From Actinomycetospora sp. (lineage in GTDB: Bacteria > Actinomycetota > Actinomycetes > Mycobacteriales > Pseudonocardiaceae): a DNA stretch of 32,149 nt. Shown here piece after piece: positions 15,927 through 23,900 of the stretch. The translations under genes were made by a program, and so were the position numbers. Where the stretch lies: contig JAQSWW010000017.1 in the NCBI GenBank assembly GCA_029266415.1, forward strand, positions 1 to 32,149, written 5' to 3'. The notes beneath the pieces are model-generated. The model had not been told where the DNA came from and searched no databases. It worked only from the letters and a program-made list of their open reading frames with translations. How positions within the stretch are numbered: the first letter of the stretch is position 1; every line of letters begins with the position of its first letter.

Positions 15927-16966
15927 CCCAGGGCCAGGCCCGCGCGCAGGGCCGAGGCGGCGTCGAGCACCGCGTCGCGGGCGGCCGGCACGAGGCCCGC
16001 GAAGCCGGCGTAGCCGTGCACGAGCCCCGGGAAGCGCCGCGCGACCACCGGCACCCCGGCCCGGCGCAGCGCGTCGGCGAGCTCCTCGCCCTCGTCGCGC
16101 AGCGGGTCGAACCCGGCCGTCGAGACGTAGCAGGGCGGCATGACCGCGAGGTCGTCGACCTCGAGCAGCCCGGTCGGGCGGATCACGTCGAGTCCGTCGG
16201 GCAGGTAGTAGCGCTCGAACACCTCGATGTCGGCGGTCCGCAGCCCGAACCCCTCGGCGAACAGGTCGCGTGAGCCGCCCGTGCGCCCGGCGTCGGTCAC
16301 CGGGTAGAGCGCCAGCACGAACGCCGCGGTCTCCTCGCCGCGGCGGGCGAGCTGGTGCGCGGCGGTCAGGGCGAGGTTCGCCCCGGCGGAGTCGCCGCCC
16401 GCCGCGACCGTGGTGGCCCGGTAGTCCTCGCGGTGGCCCAGGACGTGGTGCAGCGCCGACGCGGCGTCCGCCAGCCCTGCCGGGAACGGGTTCTCGGGGG
16501 CGAGCCGGTACTCCACCGACAACACCCGCACCCCGGCCTGGTGCGCGAGCACCCGGCACAGCGGCGCGCTCGAGGCGATGCTGCCCAGCGCGAACCCGCC
16601 GCCGTGGAAGTGCACGAGCAGCCCCGCCGGGCGGTCGCCGACCTCGGCCGGCTCGTACAGGCACGCCGGCAGCGTCCCGGGCACGTCACGCCCGGGACCC
16701 TCGGGCACCGGGACCGTGAGCTCGCGGGCGGTCACCCCGGGCGTCACCGACTCGGCCAGCCCCGCCGCCCGGTCGGTGGCGCGGCGCTGGTCGACCAGCG
16801 AGGGCTCCTCACCGGGCGCGATGAGCCCGAGCAGGCGCAGGACGAGCTGGACGTCGAGGTCGAGGATCTGCCCGTCGCGGACCACCGGGGGCCCGGCCAG
16901 GGCGCGCCGGGCGGGCGTGGGCAGGGCGAGGAGGGCGCGCAGGAGACGCCGGAGGGCACCGAACAT
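15899..16966 (-). CDS. Alpha/beta hydrolase, HSL-type (family IV) esterase
   Basis: 355 aa. The oxyanion motif HGGG is at 121-124 (LLVHFHGGGFALGS). The nucleophile is Ser193 in GGDSAGAN, with Asp287 in TAGFDPLRDEG and His317 in FPGLVHGYAGF, so the family IV triad is complete. The ~80 N-terminal residues form a cap. Such enzymes hydrolyse short to medium acyl esters or lactones. The start is the ATG at 16966, with a GTG directly before it at 16969. The last eight residues and the stop codon lie inside a 50-bp palindrome, so the C-terminus was probably altered by its insertion. It follows the DUF3253 gene by 37 nt on the same strand. Confidence 0.9.
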   Translation of the reverse strand: MFGALRRLLRALLALPTPARRALAGPPVVRDGQILDLDVQLVLRLLGLIAPGEEPSLVDQRRATDRAAGLAESVTPGVTARELTVPVPEGPGRDVPGTLPACLYEPAEVGDRPAGLLVHFHGGGFALGSIASSAPLCRVLAHQAGVRVLSVEYRLAPENPFPAGLADAASALHHVLGHREDYRATTVAAGGDSAGANLALTAAHQLARRGEETAAFVLALYPVTDAGRTGGSRDLFAEGFGLRTADIEVFERYYLPDGLDVIRPTGLLEVDDLAVMPPCYVSTAGFDPLRDEGEELADALRRAGVPVVARRFPGLVHGYAGFAGLVPAARDAVLDAASALRAGLALGVRERYSRL

Positions 16967-17003
16967 CACCGGAACAGCCTAGGAGGGCGGCGGTACGGCC
17001 CCG

Positions 17004-17264
17004 TCACCCCGGAGGACGACGCAGCCGCACCGGGCCGCGGGCGGTGTCCGGGTCGACGACCTCGCCGCGCTGGGTCATCTCCACCCGCCCGTCGGCGACC
17101 AGCCGGCCGGCGACGCGGCGGGCGTCGGGCATGAGCTCGCGCCAGCCGTCGGGGTCGACGCGGCGCGCGGCCTCCGACGGGCAGATCGTCGCGCCGGGCG
17201 CCCGCCGGTCGAGCAGCTCGCCGATCGCGTCCTCGAGCGCACGGTCGCCGGTGTCCACGGCCAC
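17004..17264 (-). CDS. DUF3253 family small protein
   Basis: About 86 aa. It shows the family pattern: LLDRRAPGATICPSEAARRV, then WRELMPDARRVAGRLVADGR and VEMTQRGEVVDPDTARGPVR. The predicted helices and basic wing suggest a winged-helix-like fold, but the function is unknown. The start is a GTG at 17264 or 17258; the longer frame to 17519 overlaps the divergent gene and is shadow. It diverges from the SRPBCC gene with 58 nt between them and reads towards the esterase. Confidence 0.78.
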   Translation of the reverse strand: MAVDTGDRALEDAIGELLDRRAPGATICPSEAARRVDPDGWRELMPDARRVAGRLVADGRVEMTQRGEVVDPDTARGPVRLRRPPG

Positions 17265-17322
17265 CGGATACCCGGGGGCGACACGGGGTAGTGGGCAGCA
17301 GTCAGCCGTCGGAGGGAGACCC

Positions 17323-17757
17323 GTGAGCAAGCCGGTGACCAGGTCGATCGAGATCGGCGCGCCCGTGTCCCGGGTGATCGAGGTGATCTCCGACCTCGAG
17401 AACACCGACCGGTGGGCCAACGAGGCCAAGTCGGCCGAGGTCACCGAGCACGACGCGCAGGGCCGGCCGGCGAAGATCGACGTGACCCTCGGTGCCGTCG
17501 GCTTCACGACGACGTCCACCTACGCGGTCGCCTACACCGACGACTCGGTGACGCTGACCTTCGTCGCCGGCAAGCTGATCAAGGAGAGCACGATCGCCTA
17601 CACCGCTCGGGACCTGGGCGACGGGCGCACGCACCTCGACATGTCCTCGACGATGGAGGTGACGGTGAAGGGCGTCCCGCGCTGGGGCCTGGAGCGTGCC
17701 ATGGGCTCGAGCGCGGAGAAGAACCTCCAGTCCATCAAGAAGGACGCGGAAGGCTAG
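17323..17757 (+). CDS. SRPBCC (START-like) family protein
   Basis: 144 aa. The protein opens with TRSIEIGAPVSRVIEVISDLENTDRWANEA, the signature of polyketide cyclase/dehydrase-like SRPBCC domains. It continues with beta strands (IDVTLGAVGFTTTSTYAVAY, DSVTLTFVAG) and closes with the long helix PRWGLERAMGSSAEKNLQSI. The fold makes a hydrophobic ligand pocket; the ligand is unknown. The GTG has GGAGGGAG 5 nt upstream, a strong site. It ends face to face with the CoA-transferase gene, and the two stop codons share the palindrome CTAG at 17754-17757. Confidence 0.85.
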   Translation: MSKPVTRSIEIGAPVSRVIEVISDLENTDRWANEAKSAEVTEHDAQGRPAKIDVTLGAVGFTTTSTYAVAYTDDSVTLTFVAGKLIKESTIAYTARDLGDGRTHLDMSSTMEVTVKGVPRWGLERAMGSSAEKNLQSIKKDAEG

Positions 17758-18950
17758 ATCACCTTCTCGTCCACCAGCGCCGCCACCTCGTCGCCCGACA
17801 GCCCCAGCTCGGCGTAGACCTCGGCGTTGTGGTGACCGGGCACGGGAGGGCCGGCCCAGCGCACCTGCCCCGGCGTCGCCGAGAACGCCGGCACGACACC
17901 CGGCCCCAGCACGTCCTCGTCGAAGCGCTCGTCGTGGTGCGCGACGAGCATGTCGCGCGCCCGCAACTGCGGGTCGGCGACCACCTCGGCCGCGGTGTTG
18001 ATCGGCCCGCAGATCACGCCGGCCTCGTCGAGCAGGCGCCGCACCTCGTCGGCGGGCAGCGACCCCACCCACGCCCCGACCAGGTCGTCGAGCTCGTCCT
18101 GGTGCTCGCCGCGGGAGCGGTGGTCGGCGTAGCGCGGGTCGACGGCGAGCTCGGGCCGTCCCATCGCCCCGCACAGACGCCGGAACACGGTGTCCTGGTT
18201 CGCGGCGACGACCAGCCACAGCCCGTCGGCCGTTCGGTAGACGTTCGACGGCGCGATCCCGTCCAGGCGCGTGCCGCCGGGCTGGCGCACGCGCCCGAGC
18301 TTGTCGTACTCGGGGATCACCGACTCCAGCACCGACAGGCACGCCTCGGTCAGCGCGACGTCGACGACCTGGCCCTCGCCCGTGCGCTCGCGGTGGTGCA
18401 GCGCGGCGAGCACCCCCTGCACGGCGACCATGCCCGCCAGCGAGTCGCCCAGCGAGATCGCCATCCGCGGCGGCGCCTGCCCGGGGTAGCCGTTGATGTA
18501 GCGCAGGCCCGACAGGGCCTCGGCCACCGACGCGTAGCCGGCCTTGTCCGCGTACGGCCCGGTCTGGCCGTAGCCCGACACCCGCGCCAGCACGAGCCCC
18601 GGGTTGACCGCCGACAGCCGGTCCCAGCCCAGGTTCCAGCGCTCGAGCGTGCCGGGACGGAAGTTCTCGACGACGACGTCGGCGCCCTCGACGAGGCGCA
18701 GGAACAGCTCCTGGCCCCGCTCATCACGCAGGTCGAGGGTGATGCAGCGCTTGTTGCGGGCGTGGACGGTCCACCAGAGCCGGTGCCCCCGGTAGGACTC
18801 CTGGCCCCACTCACGCATCGGGTCCTGGCCACCGGGCGGCTCGATCTTGACGACGTCCGCGCCGTAGTCGGCGAGCAGCCGGCCGGCGAACGGGCCGGCG
18901 ACGATCGTGCCCAGTTCGAGGACCCGGACGTCGGACAGCGGTCCGCTCAC
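17754..18950 (-). CDS. Family III (CaiB/BaiF) CoA-transferase
   Basis: 398 aa. It opens with LSDVRVLELGTIVAGPFAGRLLADYGADVVKIE, the N-terminal Rossmann part. ENFRPGTLERWNLGWD and the catalytic Asp169 in ISLGDSLAG follow; the position equals the Asp169 of formyl-CoA transferase. The C-terminal part has GEGQVVDVALTEA and PINTAAEVVADPQLRARDM. These enzymes move CoA between carboxylic acids through an aspartyl-CoA intermediate. The acid is unknown. The GTG start overlaps the flavin reductase stop in GTGA, so both are made together. It adjoins an aromatic catabolic cluster, which suggests an aromatic or dicarboxylic substrate (inference). Confidence 0.9.
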   Translation of the reverse strand: MSGPLSDVRVLELGTIVAGPFAGRLLADYGADVVKIEPPGGQDPMREWGQESYRGHRLWWTVHARNKRCITLDLRDERGQELFLRLVEGADVVVENFRPGTLERWNLGWDRLSAVNPGLVLARVSGYGQTGPYADKAGYASVAEALSGLRYINGYPGQAPPRMAISLGDSLAGMVAVQGVLAALHHRERTGEGQVVDVALTEACLSVLESVIPEYDKLGRVRQPGGTRLDGIAPSNVYRTADGLWLVVAANQDTVFRRLCGAMGRPELAVDPRYADHRSRGEHQDELDDLVGAWVGSLPADEVRRLLDEAGVICGPINTAAEVVADPQLRARDMLVAHHDERFDEDVLGPGVVPAFSATPGQVRWAGPPVPGHHNAEVYAELGLSGDEVAALVDEKVI

Positions 18951-19435
18951 TCGTCGACCGCCGTACGAGCGTAGCCGCCGCGGTGGAACAGCAGCGGCGG
19001 GATGTCGCCCGTCGCGCCCAGGTCGTGCACCGCGCCGACGACGATGAGGTGATCACCGCCGTCGTGGACGGCGTGCAGCGTGCAGTCGATCCAGGCCGTG
19101 GCGCCCTCGAGCACCGGGGAACCCAGCCCCGACGGCGCCCAGGACACCCCGGCGAACTTGTCGCCGCCCGACATCGCGAACCGGGTCGAGAGCTCCTGCT
19201 GCCCCTCGGCGAGCACGTTGACGCAGAAGCGGCCGGTGGCCTCGATGCGCGGCCAGCTCGACGACGAGCGCCCGGGCAGCACCAGCACCAGCGGCGGGTC
19301 GAGCGAGAGCGAGGAGAACGACTGACAGGTGAACCCGGCCGGCCCGTCGTCGGTGGTGCCGGTGACGATGGTGACGCCCGAGGGGAAGTGCCCCAGGACC
19401 TGCCGCATCGTCGACGGGTCCGTGCGCTCCGTCAT
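18947..19435 (-). CDS. Flavin reductase-family protein (HpaC-like)
   Basis: 162 aa. The FMN-binding split barrel shows MRQVLGHFPSGVTIVTGTTD, GFTCQSFSSLSLDPPLVLV, RFCVNVLAEGQQELSTRFA and DHLIVVGAVHDL. Members reduce FMN or FAD with NAD(P)H, usually to feed a two-component monooxygenase. No oxygenase partner is present in the window. The ATG at 19435 has GGAGAGG upstream. A TACCGT -10-like element lies 39-44 nt before (19474-19479). It is the first gene of a coupled pair with the CoA-transferase and diverges from catA. Confidence 0.85.
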   Translation of the reverse strand: MTERTDPSTMRQVLGHFPSGVTIVTGTTDDGPAGFTCQSFSSLSLDPPLVLVLPGRSSSSWPRIEATGRFCVNVLAEGQQELSTRFAMSGGDKFAGVSWAPSGLGSPVLEGATAWIDCTLHAVHDGGDHLIVVGAVHDLGATGDIPPLLFHRGGYARTAVDE

Positions 19436-19765
19436 GGTCCGCCTCTCCGGGTCCCGCTGACCGCTCAGGCCCGACGGTAGTGCCCGCCCTCCGCGCGGGC
19501 CACGCGGTCCGCCGAGGGTCACCCCGGCGTCCTATCCAGATGCTGCGCGTCTCGATCGGTCGCGAATAGGTCCTTCTGTCGGCACAACCGCCGTGTCATG
19601 GTTCACGACGGGACGGGGCAGCGACGCCGGAGGAGGCCGACCGTGACACGGGTGGTCGTCGCCGGCGCGGGATCGCGACCACGACGCCGAGGACCTCACC
19701 ACTCCTGGACGGGTCGAGCTCCGCTCCGCTCCGTCTCCCACCACCACGACCGGGAGCAGTGCCCC
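19436..19765. promoter_or_regulatory. Divergent region between flavin reductase and catA
   Basis: A 330-nt gap with no gene. CCTAT (19531-19535) and ATAGG (19566-19570) form a split inverted repeat in an AT-richer patch, a candidate contact region for the LysR regulator encoded downstream. This is a weak call. The open plus-strand frame from 19598 continues catA upstream but lacks a family N-terminus. Confidence 0.35.
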
Positions 19766-20641
19766 ATGACCAGCACCGAGCACCAGTCCGTCTCCGACGC
19801 CGTCACGGCCGGCGCGCACGCGACCGAGATCGCCCGCTCCGGCGCGTCCAACCTCCGCGGCCCGGCCGCCGGCGGCGTCGACCCGCAGCGCGTGGCCACC
19901 GTCGTCGGCGCCGCGCTCGAGGGCCTGCGTTCCGCGATCCGGGACCACGAGGTCACCTACGAGGAGTTCGACGCGTTCAAGCAGTGGCTGATCGCGGTCT
20001 CCGACACCGGCGAGTGGCCGCTGTTCCTCGACGTCTACCTCGAGTTCGAGGTCGAGAAGGTGGCCGCGACGACCCAGCAGGGCTCGGTCGGCACGATCCT
20101 CGGCCCGTTCTGGCTCGACGGCCAGGTCCGGCTCGACTCGCCGGCCACCCTGCCGATGCGCGACGACGAGCCCGGCACGCCGATGATCCTGGCGGGCCGG
20201 GTGACCGCCACCGACGGGACGCCGCTGGCCGGGGCGACCGTCGACATCTGGCACACCGACGCCGACGGCTGGTACTCCGGGTTCGCCGCGGCGCCGCCGG
20301 CCGGCAACCTGCGCGGCGTGGTCCGCTGCGACGACCAGGGCCGCTTCGAGATCCACACCCGCAAGCCCGCGCCGTACACGATCCCGCTCGACGGGCCGAC
20401 CGGGCAGATGACCCAGGCCGCTGGGTGGAGCCCGTGGCGCCCGGCGCACATCCACCTGCTGGTCGCCGCGCCGGGACACCGGACGCTGACCTCGCAGCTG
20501 TTCTTCACCGGCGACCCCTACCTCGGCAACGACGTCGCCTCGGCCGACAAGCCCGAGCTCACCCTCGACCCGCAGCCCACCGGCCACGGGGACGAGGTCC
20601 GCGCCGACCGCGACTTCGTGCTGGAGCCGGAGTCGCGCTAG
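19766..20641 (+). CDS. catA: Catechol 1,2-dioxygenase
   Basis: 291 aa. An N-terminal helical dimer domain (to ~110) precedes the intradiol beta-sandwich. All four iron ligands are present: Tyr170 (DGWYSGF), Tyr204 (PAPYTIP), His228 and His230 (RPAHIHLLV). The enzyme opens catechol between its hydroxyls to give cis,cis-muconate. The PYTIPLDGPTGQ stretch is shared with actinobacterial CatA and hydroxyquinol dioxygenases; the catB-catC context favours catechol. One oddity is Trp116 in GPFW, where Tyr is usual. The ATG at 19766 has GGGAG about 9 nt upstream. Its stop overlaps the LysR start by 1 nt. Confidence 0.9.
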   Translation: MTSTEHQSVSDAVTAGAHATEIARSGASNLRGPAAGGVDPQRVATVVGAALEGLRSAIRDHEVTYEEFDAFKQWLIAVSDTGEWPLFLDVYLEFEVEKVAATTQQGSVGTILGPFWLDGQVRLDSPATLPMRDDEPGTPMILAGRVTATDGTPLAGATVDIWHTDADGWYSGFAAAPPAGNLRGVVRCDDQGRFEIHTRKPAPYTIPLDGPTGQMTQAAGWSPWRPAHIHLLVAAPGHRTLTSQLFFTGDPYLGNDVASADKPELTLDPQPTGHGDEVRADRDFVLEPESR

Positions 20642-21627
20642 TGGAGACCCGCCAGCTGCGCTACTTCGTCGCCGTCGCCGAGACACGGCACTTCGGGCGG
20701 GCCGCCCAACGGCTGCACATCGCCCAGTCGCCGCTGTCCCAGGCGATCCGGCAGCTGGAGTCGCAGCTGGGGGCGCCGCTGTTCGAGCGCACGACGCGCC
20801 GCGTTGACCTGACCGCCGCCGGGGAGGCGCTGCTGCCCGAGGCCGTGCGCATCCTCGCCTCGCTCGACGCGGCCCGCGACCAGGTGGGCCGGGTCGCGGC
20901 GGGCGCGCTCGGGCGCCTGCGCGTCGGGGCGACGGGGCTGGCGACGTACGGCCACCTCCCGGCCCTGGTCCGGCGGCTGGACGAGGAGCTGCCCGGGCTC
21001 GCGCTGGGCTTCGTGACCGAGATGCTCACGCCCGCGCTCGAGGCCGCGCTGACCGCCCACACGGTCGACCTCGCGGTGCTGCGCCTGCCCGTCGCCGACC
21101 CCGCGCTCGCCCACCACCTCCTCGCCCGCGAACGCCTGGTCCTCGCGGCGCCCGCGGGGCACCGGCTCGCGGAGCGCAGCGACGGTCACCCCGACGGCGT
21201 GGGACGCGGCGGAGGACGCCTCCGCTCCCCCCGGGCCGCGCCGACCGTGCGCCTCGCCGACCTCGCCGACGAGGACTTCGTCGTCTACTCCGCGCCCGGG
21301 TCGGTGGTCGGTGACGCGGCGGCGCGGGCGTGCCGGGCGGCGGGGTTCACGCCCCGGCACACCCACGAGGCCGACCAGACCTCGATCGTCCTCGCGCTCG
21401 TCGCCGCGGGCGCTGGCGTGGCGCTGCTGCCGTCGTCGGTGCTGGCGGTACGGGTCGAGGGCGTGCACTACGTCGAGCTCGACGACCCCGACCCCGTCAC
21501 CACCGACGTCGCCCTGGCCTGGCGCCGCGACGATCCCCGCCCGGCCCTGGCACGGGCGCTCGAGGTGCTGTGCCGACCCGAGGCCGGCGAGACCACCGAC
21601 CCCACGAGGGAGACCGCACGCGCATGA
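20641..21627 (+). CDS. catR: LysR-family regulator of the cat cluster
   Basis: 328 aa. The N-terminal winged helix-turn-helix is plain: VETRQLRYFVAVAETRHFGR, then AAQRLHIAQSPLSQAIRQLE and LFERTTRRVDLTAAGEALL. The effector domain follows from about 90. A Gly/Arg-rich insert (about 180-200) is unlike most family members. LysR regulators of this pathway usually sense cis,cis-muconate and are transcribed divergently from catB. Here the gene lies inside the operon, starting with a GTG that overlaps the catA stop by 1 nt and ending in an ATGA overlap with catB. The name rests on context. Some actinobacteria use an IclR-type CatR instead. Confidence 0.85.
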   Translation: METRQLRYFVAVAETRHFGRAAQRLHIAQSPLSQAIRQLESQLGAPLFERTTRRVDLTAAGEALLPEAVRILASLDAARDQVGRVAAGALGRLRVGATGLATYGHLPALVRRLDEELPGLALGFVTEMLTPALEAALTAHTVDLAVLRLPVADPALAHHLLARERLVLAAPAGHRLAERSDGHPDGVGRGGGRLRSPRAAPTVRLADLADEDFVVYSAPGSVVGDAAARACRAAGFTPRHTHEADQTSIVLALVAAGAGVALLPSSVLAVRVEGVHYVELDDPDPVTTDVALAWRRDDPRPALARALEVLCRPEAGETTDPTRETARA

Positions 21628-22727
21628 AGATTCGTTCCGTCGAGGCGATCCCGCTCGCGATCCCCCTCCGGCGGCCGTTCGCGTTCGCCAGCGGCACGGC
21701 CCACGCCGCCGACCACGTCCTCGTGCGGATCACCACCGACGACGACGGCCTGGTCGGGCACGGCGAGGCCCCGCCCCGGCCCTACACCTACGGCGAGACC
21801 GCGGCGTCGATCGTGGCCGCCGTGCGCGACCTGTTCGCGCCGGTACTCGTCGGCGCCGACCCGTTCGCCCGCGAGCGCATCCGCGCCGACCTCGCCCGCA
21901 CCGTCGCCAACAACGCCGCCCGCGGGGCCGTCGACGTCGCCCTGTGGGACCTCGTCGGCCAGGCCTGCGGGCAGCCGGTGCACGCGCTGCTCGGGCACGC
22001 CGCCGACGACGTCCGCGCCGCCCACATGATCGGGCTCGGGACGCCGGCCGAGATGGTCGCCGACGCCGTGGAGATGAGCGACGCGTACGGGGTCGAGGCG
22101 TTCAAGGTCAAGGTCGGGCGGGATCTCGCGCACGACCTCGCCGCGGTCCGCGAGCTGCGCCGCGAGCTCGGCGACTCCGTGGAGCTCTACGCCGACGCCA
22201 ACCGCGGCTGGGACGCCGACACCGCGATCGTCGCCGCCCGCCGGCTCAACGACTTCCACGTGACGATGCTCGAGGAGCCCAACCCCGCCGACGACGTCCT
22301 CGGGCGCCGCCGGATCGTCGCCGCCAGCCCGATCCCCGTGGTCGGCGACGAATCGACGATCACGCTCGGCGGAGTCGCGCGCTCCCTGCTCGACGGCGAG
22401 TCCCAGGCCATCAGCGTCAAGGTCGCGCGCACCGGCTTCACCGACTCGGCGAAGATCGTCGGGCTGTGCGAGGGCCTGGGCGTCACCACCGTCGTCGGCA
22501 ACCAGATCGACGGGATGCTCGGCACCGTCGCCTCCACCGCACTGGCCTGCGGACTGCGGTCGCTGGCCCGCCACCCCGTCGAGGTCACGAACTTCCTGCT
22601 GATGGGCGACGACGTGCTCACCGACCCGCCGGTGATCGCCGACGGCCGCGCCGCCGCCCGCCAGGGCCCGGGGCTGGGCGTCGCGATCGACCCCGACAAG
22701 CTCGCCCACTACCGCGCCGATCGGTAG
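21624..22727 (+). CDS. catB: Muconate cycloisomerase
   Basis: 367 aa, enolase superfamily. The KxK motif (Lys161, Lys163 in FKVKVG), the metal ligands Asp191 (DANRGW), Glu217 (LEEP) and Asp242 (GDES), and the second base Lys266 (ISVKVARTG) are all present. The enzyme cyclises cis,cis-muconate to muconolactone. Close relatives include dipeptide epimerases and o-succinylbenzoate synthase, so the assignment leans on the catA and catC neighbours. The ATG overlaps the LysR stop (ATGA). A hairpin terminator follows 7 nt after the stop. Confidence 0.87.
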   Translation: MKIRSVEAIPLAIPLRRPFAFASGTAHAADHVLVRITTDDDGLVGHGEAPPRPYTYGETAASIVAAVRDLFAPVLVGADPFARERIRADLARTVANNAARGAVDVALWDLVGQACGQPVHALLGHAADDVRAAHMIGLGTPAEMVADAVEMSDAYGVEAFKVKVGRDLAHDLAAVRELRRELGDSVELYADANRGWDADTAIVAARRLNDFHVTMLEEPNPADDVLGRRRIVAASPIPVVGDESTITLGGVARSLLDGESQAISVKVARTGFTDSAKIVGLCEGLGVTTVVGNQIDGMLGTVASTALACGLRSLARHPVEVTNFLLMGDDVLTDPPVIADGRAAARQGPGLGVAIDPDKLAHYRADR

Positions 22728-22734
22728 GCCCGGA

Positions 22735-22761
22735 GTGTCAGCGAAGTGGCGTCGCTGACAC
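22735..22761 (+). terminator. Hairpin between catB and catC
   Basis: A perfect 10-bp stem, GTGTCAGCGA (22735-22744) with TCGCTGACAC (22752-22761), and a 7-nt loop. It lies 7 nt after the catB stop, inside what otherwise looks like one operon, so it may end or attenuate the first transcription unit. Confidence 0.65.
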
Positions 22762-22771
22762 CCAGCGTCCG

Positions 22772-22777
22772 TATTCT
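22772..22777 (+). promoter_or_regulatory. Possible -10 element before catC
   Basis: TATTCT in a GC-rich setting, 24 nt upstream of the catC GTG and just after the catB hairpin. No good -35 is visible at the right distance. It may start a second transcript for catC-pcaD-CoA-transferase. Confidence 0.3.
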
Positions 22778-22801
22778 TCCGTCGATCACCCGGAGCACCG
22801 C

Positions 22802-23086
22802 GTGCAGTTCCTCGTCCGCATGGAGGTCCGCCTCCCCCACGACATGCCCGCCGACGTCGCCGACGACCTCCGCGCGCGGGAGCGCGAGCGCGCGCTCGAG
22901 ATCCAGCGCGCCGGGAAGTGGCCCGAACTCTGGCGGGTGGTCGGGCGCTACGCCAACGTCAGCCGCTTCGACGTCGACTCGGGCGACGAGCTCCACACGC
23001 TGCTCTCGAGCCTGCCGCTCTTCCCGTACATGGACATCGAGGTCACGGCCCTGACCGTGCACCCGTCGAAGCTGGAGTCCTGGTGA
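22802..23086 (+). CDS. catC: Muconolactone delta-isomerase
   Basis: 94 aa, the usual length. The sequence is a clear CatC: QFLVRMEVRLPHDMP, AGKWPELWRVVGRYANVSRF, ELHTLLSSLPLFPYMDIEVT and a tail with HPSKLESW. It isomerises muconolactone to 3-oxoadipate enol-lactone and forms a decamer in known cases. The GTG at 22802 has CGGAG 6 nt upstream. A further ATG lies at 22820, but the longer form matches the family N-terminus. It is followed by the enol-lactone hydrolase. Confidence 0.93.
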   Translation: MQFLVRMEVRLPHDMPADVADDLRARERERALEIQRAGKWPELWRVVGRYANVSRFDVDSGDELHTLLSSLPLFPYMDIEVTALTVHPSKLESW

Positions 23087-23126
23087 ACGGAAGCCCGCGG
23101 TTCACCGGCGGGCGCGACCGGGCACG

Positions 23127-23900
23127 GTGGGGGACGTGAAGCTGCACCACGTCATCGAGGGTCCCGCCGACGCGCCCCCGCTGGTCCTGCTGTGCTCGCT
23201 GGGCAGCACCGTCGACATGTGGGCGCCGCAGCGCCGCGAGCTCGCCGACGAGTTCCGCGTGATCACCATCGACACCCGCGGCCACGGCGGCTCGCCCGTC
23301 CCCGACGGGCCCTACCGCGTCGAGGACCTGGCCCGCGACGTCCTCGAGACCCTCGACGACCTCGGCGTCACCCGCGCCTCGTTCGCCGGCGTTTCGCTGG
23401 GTGGCGCGATCGCCCAGTGGATCGGCCTGCACGCCCCCGAGCGCGCTGCGACGCTCGCGATGCTGTGCACCGCCGCGCGCTTCCCCAACGCCGACACCTT
23501 CCGCCAGCGCGCCGAGACCGCCCGCGCCGACGGGGTGTCCGCGATCGCCGACGCCGTCGTCGCGCGCTGGTTCACCGACGATTTCGCCGACCGCGAGCCC
23601 GACACCGTGCGCCGGATGCGCGACATGATCGCCGCGACGCCCGCCGAGGGCTACGCCGGCTGCTGCGAGGCGGTCGCGGCGTGGGACGTGGTCGACCAGC
23701 TCGGCGGCATCGAGGCCCCGACGCTCGTGGTCAGCGGCGTCGACGACCCGGCCACCCCGCCCGAGTGCCAGCAGGTCCTCGCCGACGGCATCCCCGGCGC
23801 GCGGCTCGAGTCGGTCACCGACGCGGCGCACCTGGCGTCGTTCCAGCGGCCCGACGTCGTGACGCCGCTGCTGCGCGAGCACGCGAAGGGAGCCTCGTGA
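23127..23900 (+). CDS. pcaD: 3-oxoadipate enol-lactonase
   Basis: 257 aa, alpha/beta hydrolase. The nucleophile is Ser90 in AGVSLGG, with an acid at Asp206/207 in [10 protein letters not shown] and His235 in TDAAHLASF. The opening [29 protein letters not shown] and [15 protein letters not shown] are typical of PcaD. It hydrolyses the enol-lactone to 3-oxoadipate. The start is a GTG at 23127 or 23136. No carboxymuconolactone decarboxylase (PcaC) fusion is present, in contrast to the PcaL fusions of many actinobacteria, which fits a catechol-only branch. It overlaps the next gene in GTGA. Confidence 0.9.
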   Translation: MGDVKLHHVIEGPADAPPLVLLCSLGSTVDMWAPQRRELADEFRVITIDTRGHGGSPVPDGPYRVEDLARDVLETLDDLGVTRASFAGVSLGGAIAQWIGLHAPERAATLAMLCTAARFPNADTFRQRAETARADGVSAIADAVVARWFTDDFADREPDTVRRMRDMIAATPAEGYAGCCEAVAAWDVVDQLGGIEAPTLVVSGVDDPATPPECQQVLADGIPGARLESVTDAAHLASFQRPDVVTPLLREHAKGAS

